The position numbers and the translations under genes are program-made. A model generated the notes under the pieces. It was not told the origin of the DNA, did no database searches, and worked only from the letters and a program-made list of their open reading frames with translations. 55,505 nucleotides of DNA from Chitinophagaceae bacterium (GTDB lineage Bacteria; Bacteroidota; Bacteroidia; Chitinophagales; Chitinophagaceae): the NCBI GenBank assembly GCA_025449645.1, contig JANWIY010000147.1, positions 1 to 55,505 on the forward strand, written 5' to 3'. This document shows positions 28,607 through 39,200 of this stretch, piece after piece. The number at the start of each line of letters is the position of its first letter. The first letter of the stretch is position 1.

Positions 28607-30284
28607 GCTGATGGAATGGTAGTTTTTCAATGACTTCGCCGAGTCTTTTATAATCCGAATATCTTTTTTCATAGATGGCAGATCTGGATCTATCTGGATG
28701 ATAATTTGCATCGAAGCCCTGTCCCATGGCTTTCATGGCTTCTTCCACCCGCTGATAAATGCCTGCTGCTGTTGCCGCAAACATAGCGGCACCAAGTGCA
28801 CAGGTTTGTTCTGAGCGATGTATCCGGATGGGCATGTTAATGACATCGCTCATCATCTGCATGATGAATGGTGATTTTTTAGCAACACCTCCCAGGCCGA
28901 TCAGCCCCTTTACCGGAATTCCCTCGCTCACGAATCTTTCCACTATCGCGCGGGCGCCAAAACAGGTGGCTTCTGCGACTGCCCTGAAAATTTCAGGAGC
29001 ATTACTGGCAAGACTTCGCGCGCTGATCGTACCTCTTAATTCCTGATTTGCATCGGGTGTGCGGCGACCATTGAACCAGTCAATGGCGATTTCGGATTTT
29101 TCATCAACAGGAACCTGCGCAGCCCGCCGGCTCAGTTCAGGCAAAATCTCCAGCTGTGTTTCTTCGATGATGGCTGCAAGCGCCTGATCATTGGTTTCGG
29201 CTGCCCTGGATTGCGCTAATCTGAGAGGCCAGGAAAGTAAATTTTTAAGCCACGCATATGCATCACCGAAAGCAGACTGTCCTGCTTCCATTCCGATCAT
29301 ACCCGGGATCACCGATCCGTTCACCTGGCCACAGATTCCTTTTACCAGTATGTTCTTCATATCCAGCACCGGCGCCACCAGGATGTCGCAGGTTGAAGTG
29401 CCCATGACCTTGCTGAGATAATAAGGTTCAATTTGTCCGCCAACCGCGCCCATATGTGCATCGAAAGCACCCACAGCTACGATGACTCCGGGAGAAAGTC
29501 CGAGTTGATTTGCCCAATATGTGCTAAGTGTGCCAGCAGCCTGGTCTGAGGTAAATGTATTTAACGGAAGCCGGGCTGCATATCCTTTTAACAAGGGGTC
29601 AAGAGAAGAAAAAAAGCCATCCGGTGGAAATCCGCCAAAAGATTCCGACCACAATGCTTTATGTCCTGCGCTGCACACGCCGCGCTTCATGTGATCTGCA
29701 TCTGTCGCTCCCGTAAGCATAAACGGAATCCAGTCGCAGTGCTCCACCCAGGCATAACAGGCATTCCGGACAGAATCATCTTCCCGGAGAACATGTAATA
29801 ATTTCGCCCAGAACCATTCCGATGAATAGATGCCGCCTACAAATTGCAAATAATCAGTCGCAAAGTTTTTCGCGTGCCGGTTAATCTGGGCAGCCTCTTT
29901 TACAGCCGTGTGGTCTTTCCACAATACGAACATGGCATTCGGATTTTCTGCGAATTCGGGTCGCAGGGAAAGTGGTGTTCCGGTTTTATCTACGGCAACC
30001 GGAGAAGACCCTGTGGTATCTATACCAATGGCTTTAATTCCCATTGCGAATTCCGGATCCAGTTTGCTAACGCAGTCGCGGATGGTATATTCCAGCCCCT
30101 CGATGTAATCTTTCGGGTGCTGACGAAATTGATTTAGGGAAGCACTGCAGTATAGTCCTGCTTTCCAGCGCGGGTAATAAAAAAGGCTTGATGCTATTTC
30201 CTCGCCGGATATGGCATTTACGACGAGGGTCCGGACTGAATCGGTTCCAAAATCAACGCCTATAACAAAGGATTCATCATTCAT
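28593..30284 (-). CDS. araB: L-ribulokinase
   Basis: The 563-residue FGGY-family kinase phosphorylates L-ribulose. The N-terminal ATP-binding strand VIGVDFGTDSVR and the C-terminal GLIGLGGVAKKSPFIMQMMSD block are present, and the length is typical for AraB. The start at 30284 (MNDESFVIGVDFG) fits the family; an in-frame ATG eight codons upstream (30308) is also possible. It follows the Nudix regulator gene by about 80 bases. Confidence 0.96.
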   Translation of the reverse strand: MNDESFVIGVDFGTDSVRTLVVNAISGEEIASSLFYYPRWKAGLYCSASLNQFRQHPKDYIEGLEYTIRDCVSKLDPEFAMGIKAIGIDTTGSSPVAVDKTGTPLSLRPEFAENPNAMFVLWKDHTAVKEAAQINRHAKNFATDYLQFVGGIYSSEWFWAKLLHVLREDDSVRNACYAWVEHCDWIPFMLTGATDADHMKRGVCSAGHKALWSESFGGFPPDGFFSSLDPLLKGYAARLPLNTFTSDQAAGTLSTYWANQLGLSPGVIVAVGAFDAHMGAVGGQIEPYYLSKVMGTSTCDILVAPVLDMKNILVKGICGQVNGSVIPGMIGMEAGQSAFGDAYAWLKNLLSWPLRLAQSRAAETNDQALAAIIEETQLEILPELSRRAAQVPVDEKSEIAIDWFNGRRTPDANQELRGTISARSLASNAPEIFRAVAEATCFGARAIVERFVSEGIPVKGLIGLGGVAKKSPFIMQMMSDVINMPIRIHRSEQTCALGAAMFAATAAGIYQRVEEAMKAMGQGFDANYHPDRSRSAIYEKRYSDYKRLGEVIEKLPFHQHDKL

Positions 30285-30362
30285 ATGCCATCCGTCATTG
30301 GAATTCATGTCAATTTAACACTTCATTCTTCAGCCAGCAAAAAAAATCGGGAATGGGGGTTT

Positions 30363-31070
30363 TTATAAAACGAACTTGTCAGGATTGGGAATAAAATTCA
30401 TAAAAGCCCGGAAACTGGCTTTATATTTTTTCTTATTCAGTTTATAGTAAAAAGCACCTTTTTTGGAGTTGGATTTATCTTTTTCTTTCAGCTTGACGAG
30501 CAGTTCGGTAGATAAAACCTTGCGGCTGAAATTGCGGTTATCGAGTCGTGTTTCATAAACACCTTCATAGAGATTTTGTAATTGGGGTATGGTGAATTTT
30601 TCGGGCAGGAGTTCAAAAAGGATTGGATGCGATGCTGCCTGGTATCTGAGTTCCTCCTGGGCCATTTTCAGCATGCTGTCATGATCGAAGATCAGCGGCG
30701 GTCGTTTCCTGAGAAGGAACCATTCCGGATGATATTCCTTACTGATTTGTTTTTCATACTTGTGGATATCGATCAGGGCGGTAAAAGCCGTGGATATGGT
30801 TCTTTCAACGGGATCCCGTTCGGGCTCACTGAATGTACGCAACTGGTGCATATAGAGTCCTTCAATGCCTGTAAATTTTTTGAGAATGCGGGAAGCCGCC
30901 TGTTCCAGGCTTTCAGATTTGCTGATGAATCCGCCGATAAGGCTCCATTTGTTTTTTTCCGGAGCGATCACCCGTTTGATCAAAAGGACTTTGAGATTTT
31001 CTCCGTCGAAGCCAAATATGATGCAGTCTACTGCTGCAAGAACATGTGTTTGTCCGGCATATTTACTCAT
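30363..31070 (-). CDS. araR: Nudix-family transcriptional regulator of arabinose use (AraR type)
   Basis: The 235-residue protein has an N-terminal Nudix domain (about 10-140) and a C-terminal winged-helix-like part (about 155-235; KFTIPQLQNLYEGVYETRLDNRNF). The Nudix box is degenerate: after G-x5-E-x7-R, the Glu residues that bind metal are Ile, Lys and Phe (RILKKFTG), so hydrolase activity is unlikely. Nudix-type regulators of arabinose operons are known in Bacteroidota (AraR in Bacteroides), and this gene begins the ara operon. ATG 31070 (MSKYAGQTHVLAAVD) is preferred to one 20 codons upstream. It probably senses L-arabinose and represses its own operon. Confidence 0.88.
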   Translation of the reverse strand: MSKYAGQTHVLAAVDCIIFGFDGENLKVLLIKRVIAPEKNKWSLIGGFISKSESLEQAASRILKKFTGIEGLYMHQLRTFSEPERDPVERTISTAFTALIDIHKYEKQISKEYHPEWFLLRKRPPLIFDHDSMLKMAQEELRYQAASHPILFELLPEKFTIPQLQNLYEGVYETRLDNRNFSRKVLSTELLVKLKEKDKSNSKKGAFYYKLNKKKYKASFRAFMNFIPNPDKFVL

Positions 31071-31116
31071 GGAATAAAGCAGTAATTCTGAGGTGAATAT
31101 AGGGATTGTTTCTCCA

Positions 31117-31146
31117 TTGTCAATTGTCAACTGTCAATTATCTTTG
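31117..31146 (+). promoter_or_regulatory. parC promoter with tandem TGTCAA units, shared with araR region
   Basis: TTG (31117-31119) and TATCTTTG (31139-31146) are separated by 19 bases, matching the Bacteroidota -33/-7 arrangement, and the parC ATG follows 8 bases later. The spacer contains three TGTCAA units at 7-base steps (TTGTCAA, TTGTCAA, CTGTCAA). On the opposite strand TTGACA and TATATTCA could serve araR, so the units may be operator sites or only simple sequence. Confidence 0.6.
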
Positions 31147-31154
31147 ACGCCATC

Positions 31155-33653
31155 ATGAGCAACAAGGATTTCCACAGCAGTGAAACAGGCATTGGCAGTC
31201 AGTATAAAAACTGGTTCCTGGATTACGCATCCTATGTGATTCTCGAGAGGGCGGTGCCGGCGGTTCAGGACGGACTAAAGCCCGTCCAGCGGCGCATCCT
31301 GCATGCAATGAAGGAAATGGATGACGGACGGTTCAATAAGGTCGCCAATATCATCGGGCAATCCATGCAATTTCATCCGCACGGAGACGCTTCCATCGGT
31401 GAAGCCATTGTTAACCTGGGTCAGAAGGATCTGCTGATCGAAACCCAGGGTAACTGGGGGGACGTTCGTACCGGTGACGATGCCGCTGCCGCAAGATATA
31501 TTGAAGCGCGCCTCAGCAAATTTGCACTGGAGGTGGCGTTCAATCCCAAAACCACAGATTGGCAGCTTAGTTATGATGGCAGAAAAAACGAGCCCATTTC
31601 CCTGCCTATGAAATTCCCGCTGCTGCTGGCGCAGGGCGCAGAGGGCATTGCTGTGGGCCTCGCAACGAAAATACTTCCGCATAATTTCCACGAGATCTGC
31701 GCGGCAGCGGTAAAACACCTCAGGGGGAAAAAATTTGAGCTGGTTCCCGATTTTCAAACCGGAGGCATGATTGACGTTGTCAATTACAACGAGGGAAAAA
31801 GGGGAGGAAGATTGCGGGTGCGGGTTCACATTGAAGAGCTGGATAAAAAAACACTGCTTATTAAAGATGTTCCCTTTGGGGTAACAACCAGCCAGTTGAT
31901 AGATTCCATCATTAAGGCCAATGAGCAGGGAAAAATCAAGATCCGCAAAGTAACGGACAATACCGCGGCAGAAGTGGAGATCCAGATTGATCTCGCTCAG
32001 GGTATATCCCCGGACATAACCATCGATGCCCTCTATGCATTTACGGATTGCGAGGTCAGCATTTCACCCAATGCCTGCGTGATCAATAAGCAGCGGCCCG
32101 AATTTCCATCTGTCCAGGAACTATTAAAAATATCAGTAGACGATACCAAGAGCCTGTTGAAGCGGGAGCTGGAAATCAAACTGGCCGAGCTGCAGGATAA
32201 ATGGCATTATACCTCGCTTGAGAAAATCTTTTTTGAAGAGAAGATCTATAAAGAGCTGGAAAAGAAACATGAGACCTGGGAGAAAGTGCTTGTCGCGATA
32301 GCCAAAGCTTTCGAGGGCTTCCGTAAGCAATTGAAAAGGAATATTACACGCGAAGATATAATTAAACTAACGGAGAAGCCGGTTCGGAGAATTTATAAAC
32401 TGGATATTGAGGAACTGAATGCACAGATCCGCTCCCTCGAAGAGGAGATTAAGCAAGTGAAATTCGACCTCAACAATCTGGTGGATTTTGCTGTGAATTA
32501 TTATGAAAACCTCGTAAAGAAATATGGCAAAGGCCGGGAACGTAAAACGGAAATCCGTCCCTTTGAAGCCATTGAAGCCAAGCAGGTGGCCATGGCAAAT
32601 ACCAAGATATATGTAAACCGTGCGGAGGGATTTATCGGGACCGGGTTAAGAAAGGATGAATTTGTTACTGAATGTTCCGACCTGGATGATATCATTGCTT
32701 TCACGAGGGCGGGCAAGATGAAGGTCGTGAAGGTGGCGGAGAAATCATTTATCGGAAAGGACATTGTGTATGTGGGCATTTTTCAAAAAAATGATGAAAG
32801 GACAACCTATAACATGATGTACGTCGATGGGAGGAACGGGATTAGTTACGCAAAACGTTTTTTTGTGACCGGAGTGACGAGGGAGAAAGAATATGAACTG
32901 ACCAAGGGAGAAAAAACAAAAGTACATTATTTCTCAGCGAACGCTAACGGTGGGGCCGAAACGGTAAGGATTATCCTAACCCCGGGTTGCTCCGCCCGCC
33001 ACAAGGAATTTGATTTTCAATTTGAGACTCTCGAAATCAAGGCAAGAACCTCCCTGGGTAATCAGGTAACGAAATATCCGATAAAGGCAGTGAAATTCAA
33101 ACAAGCCGGGAAAGCCATGCTGCATAAAAGGGAACTTTGGTTCGACGATACTTTCGGCAGGTTGAATACAGATCAGAAAGGTACTCTTATTGGAAGTTTT
33201 GCGCCGGAAGACCGTATCCTGGTCATTTATGCTGATGGAAATTACGAGGTCACCGATCAGGAACTGGCTCAGCGATTTGATGCGGATAAAATACTGCTGA
33301 TAGAAAAATTTGATCCTGAAAAAATTATCACTGCTGTTTATCTTGACAGTGAAAAGGCGCAGTACAGCATCAAGCGGTTTAAAATTGAAACGAATTCACT
33401 TAACAATAAATTCTTCTTCATTAAGGAAGGAGAGGGCAACCGGCTGGAAACAGTCAGTACGGAGCAAGAGCCGATCCTGATTGTTCAATCGGGACGAGGA
33501 TCCAAAATTCGAAAAGCCAAAATCAAAACGGCAAAGCTGGTTGATATCATGGGTTGGAAAGCTGTCGGCGCCAAGCTCGCGGATTACAGCAAAACACTCA
33601 CCATGGAATGGGAGGTTAAGAAGAAGCAGGACCAGCCGGAATTATTCGACTGA
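31155..33653 (+). CDS. parC: DNA topoisomerase IV subunit A
   Basis: This 832-residue type IIA topoisomerase subunit has the winged-helix domain with catalytic Tyr115 in AAAARYIEARL, the tower and coiled-coil regions (about 350-470) and a C-terminal beta-pinwheel (about 520-810). It decatenates daughter chromosomes with ParE. It is called ParC rather than GyrA from the MSNKDFHSSE start, the C-terminal domain without a clear GyrA box and the overall length; the call is likely, not certain. In the quinolone-determining region the order is HPHGDASIGEA, so Ala79 lies where E. coli ParC has Ser80, with Glu83 retained. parE is not adjacent. Confidence 0.92.
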   Translation: MSNKDFHSSETGIGSQYKNWFLDYASYVILERAVPAVQDGLKPVQRRILHAMKEMDDGRFNKVANIIGQSMQFHPHGDASIGEAIVNLGQKDLLIETQGNWGDVRTGDDAAAARYIEARLSKFALEVAFNPKTTDWQLSYDGRKNEPISLPMKFPLLLAQGAEGIAVGLATKILPHNFHEICAAAVKHLRGKKFELVPDFQTGGMIDVVNYNEGKRGGRLRVRVHIEELDKKTLLIKDVPFGVTTSQLIDSIIKANEQGKIKIRKVTDNTAAEVEIQIDLAQGISPDITIDALYAFTDCEVSISPNACVINKQRPEFPSVQELLKISVDDTKSLLKRELEIKLAELQDKWHYTSLEKIFFEEKIYKELEKKHETWEKVLVAIAKAFEGFRKQLKRNITREDIIKLTEKPVRRIYKLDIEELNAQIRSLEEEIKQVKFDLNNLVDFAVNYYENLVKKYGKGRERKTEIRPFEAIEAKQVAMANTKIYVNRAEGFIGTGLRKDEFVTECSDLDDIIAFTRAGKMKVVKVAEKSFIGKDIVYVGIFQKNDERTTYNMMYVDGRNGISYAKRFFVTGVTREKEYELTKGEKTKVHYFSANANGGAETVRIILTPGCSARHKEFDFQFETLEIKARTSLGNQVTKYPIKAVKFKQAGKAMLHKRELWFDDTFGRLNTDQKGTLIGSFAPEDRILVIYADGNYEVTDQELAQRFDADKILLIEKFDPEKIITAVYLDSEKAQYSIKRFKIETNSLNNKFFFIKEGEGNRLETVSTEQEPILIVQSGRGSKIRKAKIKTAKLVDIMGWKAVGAKLADYSKTLTMEWEVKKKQDQPELFD

Positions 33654-33715
33654 AAGTGGTGGGGCGAACAAGGTTTACCCGACGACGTTGGGGAAGCACA
33701 GGATTTTGCCCCAGA

Positions 33716-35239
33716 TCAGTTGTTTTTATCTGTAGCCGGTTTGTTTGAGTAGATGATATAATCTTCTGCGCTTAACCTGTATCGGTCATCCGGATTAAGA
33801 ACCCTGATAGTTACCGTATGTTTACTAGCTGGTAATTGGTATTTCCAGAACAACTCATTCCGCCTGGCTGTAAAACTGGTCGGAAGTTTTGCGGTTTCCA
33901 CCAGTTGCCCGTCTATGTAGAGCGTAGCTTCAAAAATATAATCTTTATCATCTTTTTGCTGCTTCTGCGCTTCACCTGTGACAACGAATCCGGTACCTTC
34001 AAACGAAAATGTGAGATCTTTTACATTCTCGTTCCCTATGGATTTTCTGATTACCGGAAATAAACCAGGGAAACTCTGTTCCAGCCTTACGACAGCAGGT
34101 TGCTGGGTAAGAATTGTTACCTGATCTCCCGCAACATGACCTCCGTTCGCCTGGATATTTTGAATGGCATGTTTTAAGCCAATTCCATACACCTTATTTA
34201 GTGAGATATCCGTGTACTTAAAATCAATATCTTCCGCTTCCTTCAGCACCATTTTCCAATATGCGGGAATTTTATTGTACCCCAGCATGGCACCAAGGAT
34301 ACCACCCACAGAGGATGGATTGCAATCCGCATCCTGGCCTGCTCTCGCGGCTATTTCAAGGGATTTGCCGAAGTCACCCTGGCCGTATAAGAGGGCGAGT
34401 ACGACATATGCGGAATTTAATTTCGCGTCAATATCAAACGGATTGAAGATACCATCAGGGCAGCCCGTATCGCTGCTCCATTTGCACTGAATTTCAAACC
34501 AGGTTCGTTTCCAATCATCCGGAAATTCCTGGTGCCACTGAATCACATCATGAATGCACTGGTAATATTTGCTTTGTTCCGGTATTGTTTTCAGGGCATC
34601 CCGTACTATATCATTAATATTATCAGAAATAAATGTCCGGGTATACATGGCTCCGATAAAAACTCCGCCATACCAGCCGTCTCCATAGTTCATGATATGA
34701 CCAATCCTATCGCTGATAGCGGAGGCTGTGTTGGGCATTCCGGGACTCATCAGCCCCGCATAATCGGATTCTATTTCGTAATCTATATCGTCTGCATGAG
34801 GATTATTTTTCCAGTTTCCCGATTCCGGGGCCTTAATGCCGTTCAGAATATTATACCTCGCACTCTGGTTTGCATGCCATAGCATATAACCTGCGTGTGC
34901 AAATGCATTTGCAAAAGAATCCACCGGCGCCTGCAGCCCATACTTTTCGAAAACCTCCACAAAGCTGAGATCCATGTATAGGTCGTCGTATAAACCTGGA
35001 TCGTCCAGCATTGTTTTTTTTAAGTAGCCATCATACCACAGGAGGGGTTGATAATCCTGAATAAAAGTGCCGTTAAACCGGAACTCGTACGGTCCTCCGA
35101 ACGTAACGCCGATTGTTTGTCCTGCCCATCCGCCCTTAATTTTATCCTGCAGCTTATCTTTTGTGATGGTTACGGTCTGCTGACCTGATCCAATAGCCAA
35201 AAGGCCCAGCGCAAAGGTTATTGCAATTATTTTTTTCAT
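33716..35239 (-). CDS. Secreted ADP-ribosylglycohydrolase-like protein
   Basis: The 507-residue product begins with a signal peptide (MKKIIAITFALGLLAIGSGQ). An ADP-ribosylglycohydrolase (ARH/DraG, crystallin-J1) fold covers about residues 25-350. The metal-site residues appear in DDLYMDLSF (about 84-92) and GQDADCNPSSVGGILGAMLG (about 300-320). The remaining 150 residues form a beta-rich domain. ARH enzymes hydrolyse alpha-ribosyl linkages; here secretion implies an extracellular or periplasmic ribosyl substrate, not cytosolic protein ADP-ribose. It lies 26 bp after the ribokinase gene on the same strand, consistent with the released ribose being used. The exact substrate is unknown. Confidence 0.85.
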   Translation of the reverse strand: MKKIIAITFALGLLAIGSGQQTVTITKDKLQDKIKGGWAGQTIGVTFGGPYEFRFNGTFIQDYQPLLWYDGYLKKTMLDDPGLYDDLYMDLSFVEVFEKYGLQAPVDSFANAFAHAGYMLWHANQSARYNILNGIKAPESGNWKNNPHADDIDYEIESDYAGLMSPGMPNTASAISDRIGHIMNYGDGWYGGVFIGAMYTRTFISDNINDIVRDALKTIPEQSKYYQCIHDVIQWHQEFPDDWKRTWFEIQCKWSSDTGCPDGIFNPFDIDAKLNSAYVVLALLYGQGDFGKSLEIAARAGQDADCNPSSVGGILGAMLGYNKIPAYWKMVLKEAEDIDFKYTDISLNKVYGIGLKHAIQNIQANGGHVAGDQVTILTQQPAVVRLEQSFPGLFPVIRKSIGNENVKDLTFSFEGTGFVVTGEAQKQQKDDKDYIFEATLYIDGQLVETAKLPTSFTARRNELFWKYQLPASKHTVTIRVLNPDDRYRLSAEDYIIYSNKPATDKNN

Positions 35240-35265
35240 TACAAATATTTAAGAATGCATTTAGG

Positions 35266-36219
35266 TTATTCAATATTTTTCCATTCGACACTATTTTCAA
35301 TCTCAGGAAATTCAGATTTGTCTATTTCAAACTTAAAGGGTGCAGATGACTGTGCTCCGAGTTTCATGACTGAAATCGCAGCAGCCTTGCAGGCAAACCG
35401 GGCTGATTCCACCACGCTTTTCGCTTCGGATAAAGCCACTACGAGAGCACCGTTGAATATGTCGCCCGCAGCCGTAGTATCGACAGCCTTCACCAAAAAT
35501 CCGGGGACATGGGTAAAAATATTTTCGTGTAAAACCAGGGCGCCCATATCACCCAGGGTGATGATCACCGATTCAGGACCGAGTTCTTTTATTTTTTTTG
35601 CGGCAAGTTTTGCCGTTTCCATATTCCTGAGTTGGACGCCGGATAACATTTCTGCTTCTTTTCTATTTGGCGTGATAATGGATATCTTTTTTAATAGCCC
35701 CTCTGGCAAATTGCAGGCAGGCGCAGGGTTAAGTACAATCTGAACTCCTTTGGCAGCCGCTATTTCCGCAACATAACACAAGGTTTCAACAGGGATTTCC
35801 AACTGCATCAAAACAATCCCGGATTGTTCAATAACCGCTTTGGCGGGCTCTATATCCTTTTTACAAAGGGTGGCATTGGCTCCGGATGCGACTACAATAC
35901 AATTTTCTCCATTTTTATCGACAGTGATTAATGCAACACCAGAAGGATTTACCGGATCTGAAACCAGATAGTTTATATCGATGCCTTCATCTTTGAATAA
36001 TTGAACAGATTGCTTGCCAAAAATATCATTGCCAGTCTTCGCGATAAAGATAATATGTCCTCCCAACCGCGCGGCAGCCACGGCCTGATTTGCTCCTTTT
36101 CCTCCCGCATTCATGAAAAAATGACCTCCCAGAATGGTTTCACCTCCAACGGGTAAATGTTCCGCCTGTATAACCATGTCCGTATTGGAACTTCCTACAA
36201 CAGCAATAATAGAGGTCAT
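35266..36219 (-). CDS. rbsK: Ribokinase
   Basis: The 317-residue PfkB-family kinase has the N-terminal motif NAGGKGANQAVAAARLGG (about residues 38-55) and the C-terminal DTTAAGDIFNGALV with catalytic Asp253. It phosphorylates D-ribose to ribose 5-phosphate in the cytosol. It lies between the beta-helix protein gene (12 bp upstream) and the ADP-ribosylglycohydrolase-like gene (26 bp downstream), all on the minus strand, so it should be in the same transcript. A substrate other than ribose is possible, as PfkB kinases vary. Confidence 0.92.
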   Translation of the reverse strand: MTSIIAVVGSSNTDMVIQAEHLPVGGETILGGHFFMNAGGKGANQAVAAARLGGHIIFIAKTGNDIFGKQSVQLFKDEGIDINYLVSDPVNPSGVALITVDKNGENCIVVASGANATLCKKDIEPAKAVIEQSGIVLMQLEIPVETLCYVAEIAAAKGVQIVLNPAPACNLPEGLLKKISIITPNRKEAEMLSGVQLRNMETAKLAAKKIKELGPESVIITLGDMGALVLHENIFTHVPGFLVKAVDTTAAGDIFNGALVVALSEAKSVVESARFACKAAAISVMKLGAQSSAPFKFEIDKSEFPEIENSVEWKNIE

Positions 36220-36231
36220 GGATGCCTGAAT

Positions 36232-39200
36232 TTAGAATTTCAACCTGTATAATGAATTTGCTCCGGTAAAGTAGAGATTTTGTTTATTTCCCGAATCGAA
36301 AACAAGTGTAGTGGGCCTTTCGGGCGTTTTAAACTTCCGGAGAAATTTGCCTTCAGAACTAAATTCATAGATCTCGCCATCAGCGATGAATACATTTCCT
36401 TCGGCATCCGTTGCCGTGGAAAATTCTCCTTTCTCTGCAAAATAACGGAGGTTCGAAACAAAGCCATTTTCGCCCGCATCTAATTTGACTGTTCTTTTCT
36501 CATATTCATCACTGACGTAAAGGGGCTTGCCCGGAAAGGCCTGCACCAGGCTGGCGGCACGGGCCAGGTCATAAACAATGGGGATTATCGTGACTCCGTC
36601 CGGGGCCACAAAGCATTCATCCGTCCTGGCAATGGTTATAGTATTGAAATCATGTGAATCACGCCAGCGGTGTGCGGGGTAAAGGGCTTTATAAACCGTG
36701 GGTATGCTTTTTATCTTTTTCTTTTCCAGGAGCTGTATTGTTTCATCCGGATTCGAAGGATCAATGGAATAAACGAGGGTGGCAAAACCGGAATTTCCCC
36801 AGGCGCTGAAGGATGTACCTGCCGCATCGGGTGGATTCGTGAAGACTTCCGGTTTACCGTTGATCAGGTAGCCGGGTTTCGGCGTATACTTAGAAACTAC
36901 AAGGAGATTGTCCTTTTTATCGCATGAAAGGGACAATGGCTCCCAGTGATAATCGGCCAGCAGGCTGGCGGATTGCGTAGCGGCCGACCATTTATAAATG
37001 CGCCTGAACCTGGAATCGCAGAAGTAAATATCACCCTTGCTGTCGCTGCATAATCCCTCTGCAAACTCAAATCCTGTCGCCAGTTTTTCTATGCTATCTT
37101 CTCCGCACGCGTTTTCTCTCCGGACCTTAACCGGGGCTCCGATAAAGAGCCTGTTGAATTCCCAGGGCCGGACTTCCGTATTGGAATTCACATCGTAAAG
37201 TGGCACGCTGGTAGTATATTTTATTTGGCTGTAATTGTGCACATTTAAGAATTCCACATTGAATGAGCCCCAGTTCCTGATGGAATAAGGATAAGGCCTG
37301 ATGATCCTGATGACCCGGAACATGTACAGGTTTGCAAAAACCATATCATGACATCCTTCCATTTCCATTGGCTGACATTCCGTGCCTTCCCTGCTCTCTT
37401 CTTCCAGTTGAAGCGCACAGACTTTCCAGTTGGATACATTATTAAATCTGATTTCATTACGCACATGATGTTCCACCGAAAGCGCATACATATGACCGGT
37501 AGTTGAGGTATTGGAGATGTAAACGCCGGCGGATGCATAGGTGCTGGCGGTCCAGATATCTATAAAAACGCCTCCGCCGCCATCCGTGATCCACAGGCTC
37601 CAGTATTGGGTATCCCAGGATGGGTCCACGCCATTTCCGCGATAATTATTTTCCGGCTGGCGGCTGGCCTGTTTCCAGATCCTCTGCATGCTTCCATGTC
37701 CGCCGATAAATTTTACATCATTCATCAAAGATCCTGATCCAGCCATCCATTTGCAGGCGACGGCCCGCGGATTATCCGCCCCCGTGGAAAGTCCGATTCC
37801 GCTCAGGATATTCATCCCTCCATGACTAGATTCCAGCAGGGGCACGGGTGGGCCGAAACCTCCGAAAGCAGCTGTGTTTTCCGCCAGGATGAACTGGGTT
37901 CCAATAGGCGTTAATCCGACCAGCACGGTATTGGGCTTTAATTTGATTGTTTCACTTACGCGGTACCAACCCTGAGGGACATAAATATTCGGATACCGGT
38001 CTATTGCATTTTGTATGGCTCGCGTATCATCCGTTAAACCATCGCCGGTTGCCCCCAGGGATTTCAGGTTAGCCCAACTATCCATTGAAGGTAATTCCGG
38101 GATATCGGAATCTGCAGGCCGGGGAAATGCTTTTAAAACAACAATATTGGAAATGGTATTGATGACGGGATCGGCACGAAGACTATCCATCTGGAGACCA
38201 TGTAAATAATTTCTTACTTCGTAAATGGGAGCGGGGGCCTGTACCGGTTTTCCACCCGTGCGATAACAGAGAAAGAGAGGTACGTTGTTGCAGTCAATAT
38301 TACGGAGACTGATCTGGTTCGATGCATTATCCCCCAGGCTGACGGTAACAGCCGCATCCCGGATATTTTCAAAGCGGCAATCTTCCATAAACAATTCTTC
38401 GTGATAGTTGGGATTGATTTCAACCACTTCCGGACAGTTTTTTACCTGCATCCGAACGATCGTCAATCCGGCTTCCTGCGAGCGGATAGCTGCTTTACGC
38501 TGTCCTTCAAAATAGGTATCCAGCATCATGAATTGCCAGCCGGGTGAAGGTTTGGTCGTATAGATCCCATAAGTTCCTCCGAAGAAACGGGTGTCTTCCA
38601 TTTCGTTTCCAACGTCAAACAAGCCTGCTTTCCCATTGCCAATGTGAATATCCACATGGGAAATAAAGCTGTGTTGTGCAAAATGCGCACGCAGCGCCAC
38701 GGCGAACGGATTTCCGTCTCTGATAGTCAGGTTGATATTGGAAATGCCACTATAAAAAGTTCCTGCACCTGCATCACTGAACCGTTCACCGGGATTCACT
38801 ACGCTGTTGGTAAACCAAAACATGTATTTCGCCTGGCCTTTATCCGCAGAATCAGGTGATTGAAAGCCAGGTGAGTTTTTGGCGAGGATAATTTCAGGCC
38901 GGGTATGCCCATATCCGATCAGCCTCACGGCCTTTGGAATATAAATCGTTTTACTGATGAGGTAGTTGCCGGAGGGAATGAAAAGGATTCCGAAATTGTG
39001 CCGGAGTTTCACTTCATTAATGGCTTCCTGCAAGGCCTGGGAAACATCAGTGGTCCCATCTGCCTTAACCTGGAATTTGTCTGGCTGGAAATAAACAGCT
39101 TCCGAATCTGTCAGCTTTTCCGGATAAAATGATTTGCTTTCGGTTACCCGGCTCCGTTGGATTGCCTTATTTTGTGCCCTTCCCTGAGAAATAATCAGGC

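Noticed and set aside
26787..28633. Long plus-strand frames opposite araA and araD
   Set aside because: They are antisense to conserved enzyme genes, with His/Phe-rich translations lacking any family.
35255..35743. 162-codon plus-strand frame opposite the ribokinase
   Set aside because: It is antisense to the conserved PfkB motifs and ends inside the gene; a shadow.
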